From contig JBAXNR010000002.1 of NCBI GenBank assembly GCA_037133675.1, positions 36,902 to 100,901 of the forward strand: a DNA stretch of 64,000 nucleotides. The letters are read 5' to 3'. A model generated the notes under the pieces. It ran no database searches. It had not been told where the DNA came from and saw only the letters and a program-made list of their open reading frames with translations. The number at the start of each line of letters is the position of its first letter. Within the stretch, counting starts at the first letter, position 1. The translations under genes and the position numbers were made by a program. This stretch comes from UBA4132 sp037133675. GTDB lineage: Bacteria > Pseudomonadota > Gammaproteobacteria > Methylococcales > Methylomonadaceae. Shown here in pieces: positions 17,471 to 25,058 of this stretch.

Positions 17471-17593
17471 ATTAAGTTAAGATAAACGCTACGCGGGAGT
17501 AAAACAGCTTTAGCTGTTTTCTAGCGAAAACCAACCAATAGCTAAAGCTATTGGACTCCTGTTGTTGCCTATCAGTGTGCTTAACTTAATGGC
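17468..17593. mobile_element. MITE-like element with 14-bp terminal inverted repeats
   Basis: Perfect inverted repeats gccattaagttaag (17468-17481) and its complement (17580-17593) bound a 126-bp segment containing the double-hairpin repeat 17495-17559. The right end overlaps the stop codon of the R-M remnant. It has no coding capacity, so it could only be moved by a transposase acting in trans. Confidence 0.45.
17495..17559. repeat. Double-hairpin repeat, second copy
   Basis: Same two hairpins as at 10641-10698 (aacagctttagctgttt; ccaatagctaaagctattgg) inside gggagt...ggactcc, with a longer spacer between them. Confidence 0.75.
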
Positions 17594-18488
17594 AATATCG
17601 TCACACTTTTTAGGGTAATGACTTCAATGCTTTCCAAACCATCATTGTCCACGACTTTAACCGCGATGCAATATGTTCCTGCTTTAAATTTTTGGTTTTG
17701 TTTACCGATTTTATCGTTGACGATAGCAAAATTAAATTGTTGATTTTCATAAGACCAATCCCACGCATAAAACTCAATGCCTGCTTCGGATGTTCCTGTA
17801 GCGATAAATTCAATTTTGCGCAAGTTTTTAGCATCCAAACCACAATTATTGAATGCTACGCTTAGCGTGGGCTTTTTGGCAATCGGAATAATGTCTTCCA
17901 CTTTGAGCAATTGAATGATGATATTTTCCTGATTTTTTAACCGCGCCACTTCTTGAGTCGCACCTTTGCCAAAACTAAAGGCGATAATCACCCCGTAAAT
18001 TTTATTTTGGAATCCAAACTCATGAGTTTGGACTCCGTAATAGCGGCGACACGCGGATAGGAAATTATCAATCACATTGCGCCCGATATTGTCTGAGCGT
18101 TTCACTTGAATGGGTGTGCCGTCTTTGGTTTTGCCGTCTAAGCCTAAATCGTTGCGTTGCTTGATGTTGCTCATACCGCCAATTTGCTGGACGATAAATT
18201 TTTCAAATTCAAAGGTATCTTTGTAGTGCAGGGTGTCGTAGTCGTATTTATGCAGTTGTACGGTGAAGGGCTTGGCAAATAGATCCATTTGCTTTTTCTG
18301 TAAGCGAAATTCGGTGACTTTAATTGCCGATACCGATGAATCTATGCCTATCCATTGGCGGTTTAATCTATCGGCAACGGCTACCGTTGTGCCGCCGCCG
18401 TTGAATGGGTCTAGGATGATGTCCTCTTCGTTGCTGGCACATTCAATAATACGTTTAAGTAAGGCTTCGGGTTTTTGGGTGGGATTAA
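17581..18488 (-). pseudogene. 5'-truncated DNA methyltransferase fused to a restriction-nuclease-like domain
   Basis: From 18488 downward the frame encodes the C-terminal part of a beta-class DNA methyltransferase: NPTQKPEALLKRIIE, then motif I ILDPFNGGGTTVAVA and GIDSS. Without a break it runs into a region with a nuclease-like core (QRNDLGLDGKTKDG ... IQVKRSDN, a D-x(n)-QxK pattern as in Mrr-type nucleases), then an uncharacterised C-terminal domain. The catalytic DPPY/SPPY part is missing. The frame enters from a dispersed repeat (18489-18521) with a stop just beyond. An internal ATG at 18288 would give a 235-aa nuclease-only fragment, but continuity upstream shows a truncated fusion. A 28-bp palindrome (18009-18036) lies in frame. 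Confidence 0.8.
18009..18036. repeat. 28-bp palindrome inside the R-M remnant
   Basis: Arms ggaatccaaactca and tgagtttggactcc are complementary at 13 of 14 positions with no loop. It encodes VQTHEFGFQ in frame. The ggagtccaaac word also occurs in the 30-bp units at 12280-12429. Confidence 0.75.
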
Positions 18489-18521
18489 CCGTTCGCCCTG
18501 AGCTTGTCGAAGGGTGAACGG
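18489..18521. repeat. Dispersed hairpin ccgttcgccct...agggtgaacgg
   Basis: Arms of 11 bp (10 matching) around gagcttgtcga. It sits exactly at the broken 5' edge of the methyltransferase remnant. A related larger unit is at 10760-10836. Confidence 0.8.
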
Positions 18522-18594
18522 CTTAACCTTAATCAGAAACTCGTCATAACTAAATGCTCTGTCTACTTAAGTTTGTACTCCTAAAAGCAAGGAA

Positions 18595-19425
18595 TTATTT
18601 TTGTTGTTCGTGGTAATCACCAAACTCAATTTGTTTGCCATTCGCAGGGGCTTTAAAGTCAAATGTCGAGGCTTTTAGCTTAGGATCTAATTTCCAGTCA
18701 GCAAATTCAACTAGAAAACTAGGGCGTTTTTCCACTTGTCTATAAGTCATGGCTAAACGTAGCGGTACGGCTTTTTCACCTTTCGCTATCCAAATTTCCC
18801 AGTCGATAGTGGGTTCTCGATACGCGAAATGTTCAACAGGAACGCCGTTTACCATTGACTCTCCGACCACTGTCGCATCGGTTAGGTTTTTAGTCATCAC
18901 CGCGTAAGGGTCACTGTACATAAGATCAGCTGAGGGAAAGTTGACTTGTGCCTTGGTCATGACGTAATTCAACATTTCATCAATGTTGGTCAGTGGGGTA
19001 GACACCGCATAGATATTATTTTCGGTATCAATCGCCGATGCCTTTGCGCCATCAAAATAAAGATGAAGTGTGGGCGAATCGCCTGAGACCTTCATGTGTA
19101 GTTTATTAGGACGTTGTAAAGCAAGCTCCGCTTCTGTAAAGAAGGTAACGAACTGCCCTGTTTCCGATTGCAATTCAATAGCACTCTTGGAACGATAACT
19201 AAAACTGTTGCTGGCAACCAGCTTGTCACTCATTTGTTTAAGTCTATCCAATGCGTATTGCTCAACGACTGGAGCGGGTTCTGGTTCATAGGCGGGCTTA
19301 GCAACAGGTTTTGTCGCGGCTTGACTTGGCGCAGTAACCGCTTTTTTTTCTGATTGTGTTGCGCAACCTTGCAGGGTGAGTGCTGTTACCACTAACAGTA
19401 ACGAAATTTTTTTAGCATTTTTCAT
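18595..19425 (-). CDS. DUF2092 family lipoprotein
   Basis: A 276-residue lipoprotein (lipobox LTLQGC, Cys 21) with an Ala/Pro/Lys-rich linker, then the DUF2092 domain. That domain has ALDRLKQMSDKLVASNSFSYR, a string of beta strands (LHMKVSGDSPTLHLYFDG, NIYAVSTPLTNIDEML), VPVEHFAYREPTIDWEIWIAKGEKAVPLRL and the terminal STFDFKAPAN motif. The fold is related to LolA/LolB-like lipoprotein carriers, but the role is unknown. Close behind it (42 bases upstream) is the exported Gly-rich protein, and then an arylsulfatase. This trio is probably one transcript. Confidence 0.88.
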   Translation of the reverse strand: MKNAKKISLLLVVTALTLQGCATQSEKKAVTAPSQAATKPVAKPAYEPEPAPVVEQYALDRLKQMSDKLVASNSFSYRSKSAIELQSETGQFVTFFTEAELALQRPNKLHMKVSGDSPTLHLYFDGAKASAIDTENNIYAVSTPLTNIDEMLNYVMTKAQVNFPSADLMYSDPYAVMTKNLTDATVVGESMVNGVPVEHFAYREPTIDWEIWIAKGEKAVPLRLAMTYRQVEKRPSFLVEFADWKLDPKLKASTFDFKAPANGKQIEFGDYHEQQK

Positions 19426-19467
19426 GTTAAGTTCTCTCTATAAAGTAATGATGACTTGTTTCAGCAA

Positions 19468-20016
19468 TTAATAAGGTGCTGGCACAACTTGATAATAGCC
19501 AGAGTAAGGTCTCATCCAACTTGAACCACATTGAAAGTATTGAATGCCATTAACGTTAGCACTTGCGCAACCACCAGGTAGGCTGTTTAAGTTAGTACCA
19601 ATCGCTATTGATGCGGGTTGTTGTACGACCACAGTCGTAGTAGCGGGTTGACTAGACTTAGCCGCCGCTGAGCCTACCATTGCGCCAACTGCCAAACCAG
19701 CCACCGCCGCACCTGCAACCTGACCGCCGCTATAGTGATTATCGTTATAATAAGCACCACCACGATAGCCATAAGCAGGAACAGGAGCGCGATAAGCACC
19801 TCCGCCATGATAACCACCACCATGCACCGCTGCTGTATTACCGCCAGGTCCACGAACAACCGCATTACCCGTATTACGATTCCAAGCAGCAGCACCGCCA
19901 TTTGCGCCACGCGCCACCCCAGCACCACCTGCCCCAGCCGCTCGCCACGCATAACTTGGCAATGATATGAGAGTCAAGCAAGTGGCTGTGACCAGAATAC
20001 ACTTTTTATTTAACAT
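19468..20016 (-). CDS. Exported Gly/Ala-rich protein
   Basis: A 182-residue protein with a Sec signal peptide (cleavage after SYA, about residue 23). The mature chain is low complexity: Gly/Ala-rich start (RAAGAGGAGVARGANGG), a NRNTGNAVVRGPGGNTAAVHGGGYHGGG stretch, a Tyr/His/Gly segment, a hydrophobic Ala/Gly-rich helix (QVAGAAVAGLAVGAMVGSAAA) that may insert in a membrane, and a C-terminal domain with two Cys (GGCASANVNGIQYFQCGSSWMRPYSGYYQVVPAPY). GGAGT ribosome site. Its place between DUF2092 and arylsulfatase genes suggests a shared envelope role. No biochemical function can be assigned. Confidence 0.75.
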   Translation of the reverse strand: MLNKKCILVTATCLTLISLPSYAWRAAGAGGAGVARGANGGAAAWNRNTGNAVVRGPGGNTAAVHGGGYHGGGAYRAPVPAYGYRGGAYYNDNHYSGGQVAGAAVAGLAVGAMVGSAAAKSSQPATTTVVVQQPASIAIGTNLNSLPGGCASANVNGIQYFQCGSSWMRPYSGYYQVVPAPY

Positions 20017-20132
20017 AACTTTTACTCCTACAAAAATGACTGTGTGATTTGGTTCAAAAACAAAAATTGTCGCACCGTTTATGCCAGCTTAGCATTATTG
20101 TCACTAAGCTGGCAGTTTAACAAAACCTCCTG

Positions 20133-22679
20133 TTACTGACTGGTTTGATTTTCGCGCTGAGCTTGTTCGAGCTTTTTAATATCGTCAGGACTCAACGTTG
20201 GTCGATCAATGGTCAGGGTAATTTTGTCGAGTTTTCCTGTGAACGCAAATGGCGATTGATAGTCTTTGTCATCAACCCCTGTCAGGGTATCAGAGCCAAT
20301 GTCTAATGCCTCATCCCACTGTAGAGCTATTGGTAGCGTGTGTTCCATCTTCTGTTCTGCAACCACTTTACCATCCACCTTAAGTACCCCTGTACCGCCT
20401 TGACCGATACCACTCATACTGTTAAAAGCAATCGTCCCCACGCCCAAACCGTCATATTTGAAGTCGAACTCTACGGTATGCTTACCCGCTGTCAGAGCCT
20501 CTGGAGCTTCCCAACGGACACGTTTCAGATTCACTAAATTCCAAGTGAATACGGGTTTATTTTTCAGCACATAAAAGCCATAACCGCCAAATCGTCCGCC
20601 TTGCGTAACCAACATACCTTCTGCACCGCTATCGGGTATTTCAATATCGGCTTTAAAGTTATAGGAGACATTGAGAATACTGGGCGCGTCACCATTGGGT
20701 GTGCCTGTGAGTGGTTGCGTCCAAGTGAACACATTCCGTCCTGCGGTAATGCTGGGGCGTGGCGTAATCATACGAGACGCAACTGACGCATCCAGCGGTA
20801 ATACTTGGTATTTTTTCGCCTCTTCCCAGAAAATTTTCTCCAGTTCTTTGAGCTTGGCTGGATTCTTATCAGCAATGTCGTCGAATTGTGTCCAATCTTT
20901 AGATAAATCGTAAAGCTCCCACGGAAAGCCAGCAGGGTCTTGACTGATTTGTTTATCCACTACCCAAGGCGGACGCATTACTTTGGTACTGGCAATCCAG
21001 CCTTCGTGATAAATCGCGTGGTCACCGAACATTTCAAAATATTGGGTTTTGTGTTTCGATGGTACATCTGCATTGGCTTTATCAAAGGTATAAGCTAAGC
21101 TGACCCCTTCGATTGGACTTTGCTTGATACCATCAACGACTTCAGGCTGTTTAATCTGCGCGGCTTCTAGGATGGTTGGTACGATGTCGATGACATGATG
21201 GAACTGGTTGCGAATGCCGCCTTTATCTTTAATCACTTTCGGCCACATAATCGCCATACCTTGTCTAGTACCGCCAAAGTGTGAAGCCACCTGCTTAGTC
21301 CACGAGAACGGCGTACTGAATGCCCACGACCAAGGTGTTGCCATGTGGTTGTAGGTTTGATCTGAACCCCACACATCATAGAAATATTTGAGCTGATCGT
21401 CTACGGGTACGTTGACACCGTTGAACATGGCGACTTCGTTGGGTGTGCCATTCATTGTTCCCTCAGCACTGCCGCCGTTATCACCACTGATGTAAATAAC
21501 CAGCGTATTATCCAATTTGCCCATGTCTTCAATGGCTTGAATGACCCGCCCAATTTCGTGGTCGGTATATGCCAGATAAGCGGCAAACACATCGACTTGG
21601 CGAATAAATAGCTTCTTTTCATCAGCCGTGAGTGTATCCCAGTCTTTTAATAAATCCTTGGGCCACGGAGTCATCTTGGCATCAGCAGGAATTACGCCTA
21701 ATTTCTTCTGATTTTCAAATATCTGCTCGCGGAGTTGATTCCAGCCTTTGTCGAACAATTTCAGCTTGCTGATTTTTTCTATCCATTCGGGGGTCGCGTG
21801 GTGCGGTGCATGAACACCTCCTGGTGCGTATTTGATGAAGAAGGGTTGTTCTGGCGACAGTGCGTTGATGCGGTTTATGTATTCGATAGCATCGTCTGCC
21901 ATTGCCGTCGTTAAATTCCAGCCTTTTTTACCAATGAACGGATAAATTTGTGTGGTGTTGCGGAATAAATTGGGTTCCCATTGATTGGCATCACCGCCCA
22001 TGAAACCATAGAAATACTCGAAGCCCATGCCGATAGGCCATTGGTCAAACGGACCATCTTGACTGGTTTGAAAAGCGGGGGTGTTGTGTTCTTTGCCGAA
22101 CCAAGAGGTGCGATAGCCATTGTCTTTGAGCATCCGCCCGATGGTTGCCTTATCACGAGTAATGATGCTGTTGTAACCAGGATAGCCCGTCGCCTGTTCT
22201 GAAACGGCACCGAAGCCAACTGAGTGGTGATTACGTCCCGTAATCAGTGCCGCACGAGTGGGTGAACACAAGGCAGTGGAATGAAAGTTAGTGTAGCGTA
22301 GACCGTTAGTAGCGATACGATCCAGCGTCGGGGTTGGAACGACACCGCCGAAGGTAGAGGGTGTGCCGTAGCCCACGTCGTCAGTGATAATCAACAGGAC
22401 ATTGGGCGCGTCTTTAGGCGGCGTAATACGCGCTGGCCAATACGCTTGTGATTGTGCGGCATTACGCTCTATTTTGCCGCCAAATTTCGGCGGGGGTGCA
22501 GGTAACTGTTTACCGTCAATCGTAGTCGTGGCACTGGGTGATCCCAATGTACCCGTTGTTTGTACTGAATCTATGCTAGGTTTGTCGGGCGTTTTTTTTG
22601 CCCATGCTTGATGTGTAACGGCGATACCTATTAGCACCGCTGAAATTATCAACACAGTGCTGATTTGTTGGTGTTTCAT
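20133..22679 (-). CDS. Exported arylsulfatase
   Basis: An 848-residue type I sulfatase that hydrolyses sulfate esters in the periplasm. It has a Sec signal peptide (MKHQQISTVLI...HQAWA). The N-terminal alkaline-phosphatase fold begins NVLLIITDDVGYG (metal-binding Asp pair). The CxPxR sulfatase signature (CSPTRAALITGRN) supplies the Cys that must become formylglycine, so a maturation enzyme is needed elsewhere in the genome. Metal-site ISGDNGG and Lys/His residues (SWTKQ, PGGVHAPHHA) follow. The C-terminal about 220 residues form an extra beta-rich domain typical of long bacterial arylsulfatases. ATG 22679 has a GGAA ribosome site, whereas the upstream in-frame start has none. Released sulfate or sulfur scavenging is the likely use. 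Confidence 0.93.
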   Translation of the reverse strand: MKHQQISTVLIISAVLIGIAVTHQAWAKKTPDKPSIDSVQTTGTLGSPSATTTIDGKQLPAPPPKFGGKIERNAAQSQAYWPARITPPKDAPNVLLIITDDVGYGTPSTFGGVVPTPTLDRIATNGLRYTNFHSTALCSPTRAALITGRNHHSVGFGAVSEQATGYPGYNSIITRDKATIGRMLKDNGYRTSWFGKEHNTPAFQTSQDGPFDQWPIGMGFEYFYGFMGGDANQWEPNLFRNTTQIYPFIGKKGWNLTTAMADDAIEYINRINALSPEQPFFIKYAPGGVHAPHHATPEWIEKISKLKLFDKGWNQLREQIFENQKKLGVIPADAKMTPWPKDLLKDWDTLTADEKKLFIRQVDVFAAYLAYTDHEIGRVIQAIEDMGKLDNTLVIYISGDNGGSAEGTMNGTPNEVAMFNGVNVPVDDQLKYFYDVWGSDQTYNHMATPWSWAFSTPFSWTKQVASHFGGTRQGMAIMWPKVIKDKGGIRNQFHHVIDIVPTILEAAQIKQPEVVDGIKQSPIEGVSLAYTFDKANADVPSKHKTQYFEMFGDHAIYHEGWIASTKVMRPPWVVDKQISQDPAGFPWELYDLSKDWTQFDDIADKNPAKLKELEKIFWEEAKKYQVLPLDASVASRMITPRPSITAGRNVFTWTQPLTGTPNGDAPSILNVSYNFKADIEIPDSGAEGMLVTQGGRFGGYGFYVLKNKPVFTWNLVNLKRVRWEAPEALTAGKHTVEFDFKYDGLGVGTIAFNSMSGIGQGGTGVLKVDGKVVAEQKMEHTLPIALQWDEALDIGSDTLTGVDDKDYQSPFAFTGKLDKITLTIDRPTLSPDDIKKLEQAQRENQTSQ

Positions 22680-22739
22680 AACGTTTCCTTTAGTTTCTGA
22701 TATTACGCACTGTCTGTTTGTAACGTCAGTTATAAACAA

Positions 22740-23057
22740 ACTGCACCCGTTTTAATAGCGAATCGCCCGTTCAACATGAATGCCGAGCGTAGTTATAAAA
22801 TCAGTGGATCAAACAATCCACCTCTTCGTTCGCGTATATCATTGTCCTTTAGGAAAATAAAAAATACAAGCACCTAGAATGGGGTATTAATGGATATAAA
22901 ATGGATATAAAAAGTACCCATTCAGGGCGGGGGAATACCTTAATATTTAGCGCATGAATAGGTATTTTTATGGCTATTTTGTCGTGCGTAACATCAGCTG
23001 TAGGTCGGAATAAGCCTGTTTGAGCGTAAGCGAAAACAGGCGTTTCCGACAAACCCT
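22740..23057. other. About 320-bp gap with one palindromic repeat, no gene
   Basis: Contains a short direct repeat (atggatataaa twice near 22890-22912) and the palindromic repeat 23004-23050. An open frame on the minus strand here is repeat-derived and not protein-like. Confidence 0.5.
23004..23050. repeat. Palindromic repeat gtcggaa...ttccgac
   Basis: Outer arms gtcggaa/ttccgac and inner arms gcctgttt/aaacaggc around gagcgtaagc. It lies 7 bases after the stop of the outer-membrane protein gene and may act as its terminator. Confidence 0.75.
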
Positions 23058-23963
23058 CTACAGCCCTTCCCCCCAGCGGTACTGCCAAGCAACGCTGATT
23101 ATGTCGTAGCTGCTACCTGTGCGTGAGTAGACACCTGTACTGCCGTTAAGTTTAATGGACATTTGTTTGCTGATGGGAAATGAAAAAGTACCCCCAACGC
23201 GCCAATTCTGCTGCATATTATCAGCCATATTACCGTCCATCGTAGTACGCCCGCCCGTGTAATAATTAGCATCAGCAGCCAGCCATATTCCTTTGCCGAA
23301 GTTATAGATAAGATGCCCTTGCATATTGTAGATGGGCTTTTGTGTTAGCGTGTCACCATGATAGGGCTGGTTGTTATTGGTAAAATTAAACATACCCGCA
23401 GCAAACTCAGCAGTTAAATCCCCCCATGCCTTAGAAACACCAATTTCAGGTTTGATAAACCAACGATTAGTACCAATATTCACTAGCTTTTCAGGGTTGT
23501 ATTGCCCAGTAGGTACGCCAATAGCAAGACTAACACCGACAATAGTATCCTGCTTATAATTGACAAAGTCTTTCATTGATAGCGCGGGTGCGCCGTAAAG
23601 ATTGACATACAAACGCACCATAGAATCGGTCAAGCCATTGACAGTTCTATTCCTTTGTTGACCGTCCACCTCTGCTGTCCCCGATGTCCAAGCCGCTGGA
23701 AGAATAATATCTACCTTGCCTGATTTACCCCAAAAATCCAATGAACGCGCATAAGCAAAGATCGCACTGTGGGTTTCCAGCTTAGCATTGTTAATCTGTA
23801 GAGCGGGTGCAAACGCAACATTACCTTTCATGTTAGAGTAACCCGCAATGACAAAATTGAGATCTTTGGGTATATTGGAATACGAGCGCGGATCCATATC
23901 GGTCGCGTTTGCTGATAAAGTCGTCATTGCGAGCATAATTAGCAAACCTAGTCGAAAGGGCAT
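23058..23963 (-). CDS. Outer-membrane 'MetA/phenol degradation' family protein
   Basis: A 301-residue exported protein (signal MPFRLGLLIMLAMTTLSANA) predicted to form an outer-membrane beta-barrel of the Phenol_MetA_deg family. The barrel is shown by alternating aromatic/polar strands (LETHSAIFAYARSLDFWGKS, NRWFIKPEIGVSKAWGDLTAEFAAGMFNF, GIWLAADANYYTGGRTTMDG, KLNGSTGVYSRTG), the GVSLAIGVPTGQYNPEKLVNIGTNRW motif and a terminal aromatic strand (SVAWQYRWGEGL). ATG 23963 is preferred because an AGGAGA ribosome site lies 5 bases upstream. The family is loosely tied to uptake of hydrophobic compounds, and no substrate is evident here. It follows the broken outer-membrane protein gene by about 100 bases. 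Confidence 0.85.
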   Translation of the reverse strand: MPFRLGLLIMLAMTTLSANATDMDPRSYSNIPKDLNFVIAGYSNMKGNVAFAPALQINNAKLETHSAIFAYARSLDFWGKSGKVDIILPAAWTSGTAEVDGQQRNRTVNGLTDSMVRLYVNLYGAPALSMKDFVNYKQDTIVGVSLAIGVPTGQYNPEKLVNIGTNRWFIKPEIGVSKAWGDLTAEFAAGMFNFTNNNQPYHGDTLTQKPIYNMQGHLIYNFGKGIWLAADANYYTGGRTTMDGNMADNMQQNWRVGGTFSFPISKQMSIKLNGSTGVYSRTGSSYDIISVAWQYRWGEGL

Positions 23964-24067
23964 AAGGTCTCCTCTCTTGTTATATAATTTATCTATCATT
24001 GCTCATCTCTTGCTGATTACCGACGAAGATAAGCCCCGCCCATACCAATCCAATTATGTTGCTGAGT

Positions 24068-24873
24068 TTACCAATAGCCTGTTAGCCCCATATAAGGACC
24101 GTGCATTGTTATATCGGATGTTAAATCCGTTCCGTTTATTTGCACATTCAACATCTTGTAACCTGCTTCTACCGAAGCAGGAACATCAAACAGGCGAGTG
24201 CGATAACCAATTGTGCCAAGCGCGGAGCTGGTGAAATTCACTTTATCGACACCAAAACCACCGACGCTACCATCTACCAAAACATACCACTTGGGAGAAA
24301 TATCAACCATCACTCGACCACCTAACACAGGCGCGGTGACAGACTTGTTACTTGACACACTAACGCGTGCGAATTCTGCTTCATTACCCAACCAAAAAGT
24401 GCGCGCACCTGCATAGATGTCGAAGCTATAAGAACGCGGGTTTTCGCTCCAATTGCTGACACGTTACCCAATAGGCGGTAACTTGCGCCATATTCCATAA
24501 TACCCATGCGCATTGACACGCCTTTACTTTCACCCCTACTGACTTGGGGTCTAAAATCCAAGCCCATGTAACTACCGTCTAGGTAAAAGCCAAACCGATC
24601 ATAATAGGCGTTGAAATGTCCATTAAACGTCATCGGGAAATTACGCAACTTCCCCATAATATCGATGAAACTGGGGCTAGCCGATGTCTCAAACGGACCA
24701 GACGTGAAATTACCGTCTATGCGTGGCAACCACAAATAGGTATTGAGATCAAACGCCCACGGTTTTTTGACACTGACCTTATCGGTAGTTTCTGCACCGT
24801 GGACGTTAACAGTCATCGCTAATGCTGTCACAAGGATCAGCGATTTGAAACAGGGAGAAAATTTAGCTTTCAT
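24068..24873 (-). pseudogene. Frameshifted outer-membrane beta-barrel protein
   Basis: Two overlapping frames together make one protein of about 268 aa. The first gives a signal peptide (MKAKFSPCFKSLILVTALAMTVNVHG) and barrel strands (AFDLNTYLWLPRIDGNF, GHFNAYYDRFGFYLDGSYMGLDF, MEYGASYRLLGNV). The second continues from about 24460 with SNWSENPRSYSFDIYAGAR, FWLGNEAEF, then a barrel end (VDISPKWYVLVDGSVGGFG, SVEAGYKMLNVQ, YMGLTGYW). A single-base indel between about 24455 and 24470 explains the break. The ribosome site AGGAT and signal peptide are intact. It is either a recent pseudogene or a base-calling error. The family looks like small uncharacterised outer-membrane proteins. Confidence 0.82.
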
Positions 24874-25058
24874 TTTGATCCTCTAATAATTTAGTAATTT
24901 AGTAGAATACTAATATATCAGATAAAGAATGTGGGAGGTATTCACTTTATCAGACACAAAATTAACTGTAGAATGCCAAAGCATCATAAAATAATATGGT
25001 TTATTTTATCCACAGTTAGCTATAGTTAGCGATGAGTCATGATAATCAATGAATAAAA

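Noticed and set aside
18263..18517. 84-aa plus-strand ORF
   Set aside because: It is antisense to the methyltransferase remnant, whose frame carries recognisable motifs, and its C-terminus (RPELVEG) is the common translation of the dispersed repeat.
22849..23088. 79-aa minus-strand ORF overlapping the outer-membrane protein end
   Set aside because: Composition and sequence (GLSETPVFAYAQTGLFRP) come from the palindromic repeat 23004-23050. No ribosome site and out of frame with the real gene.
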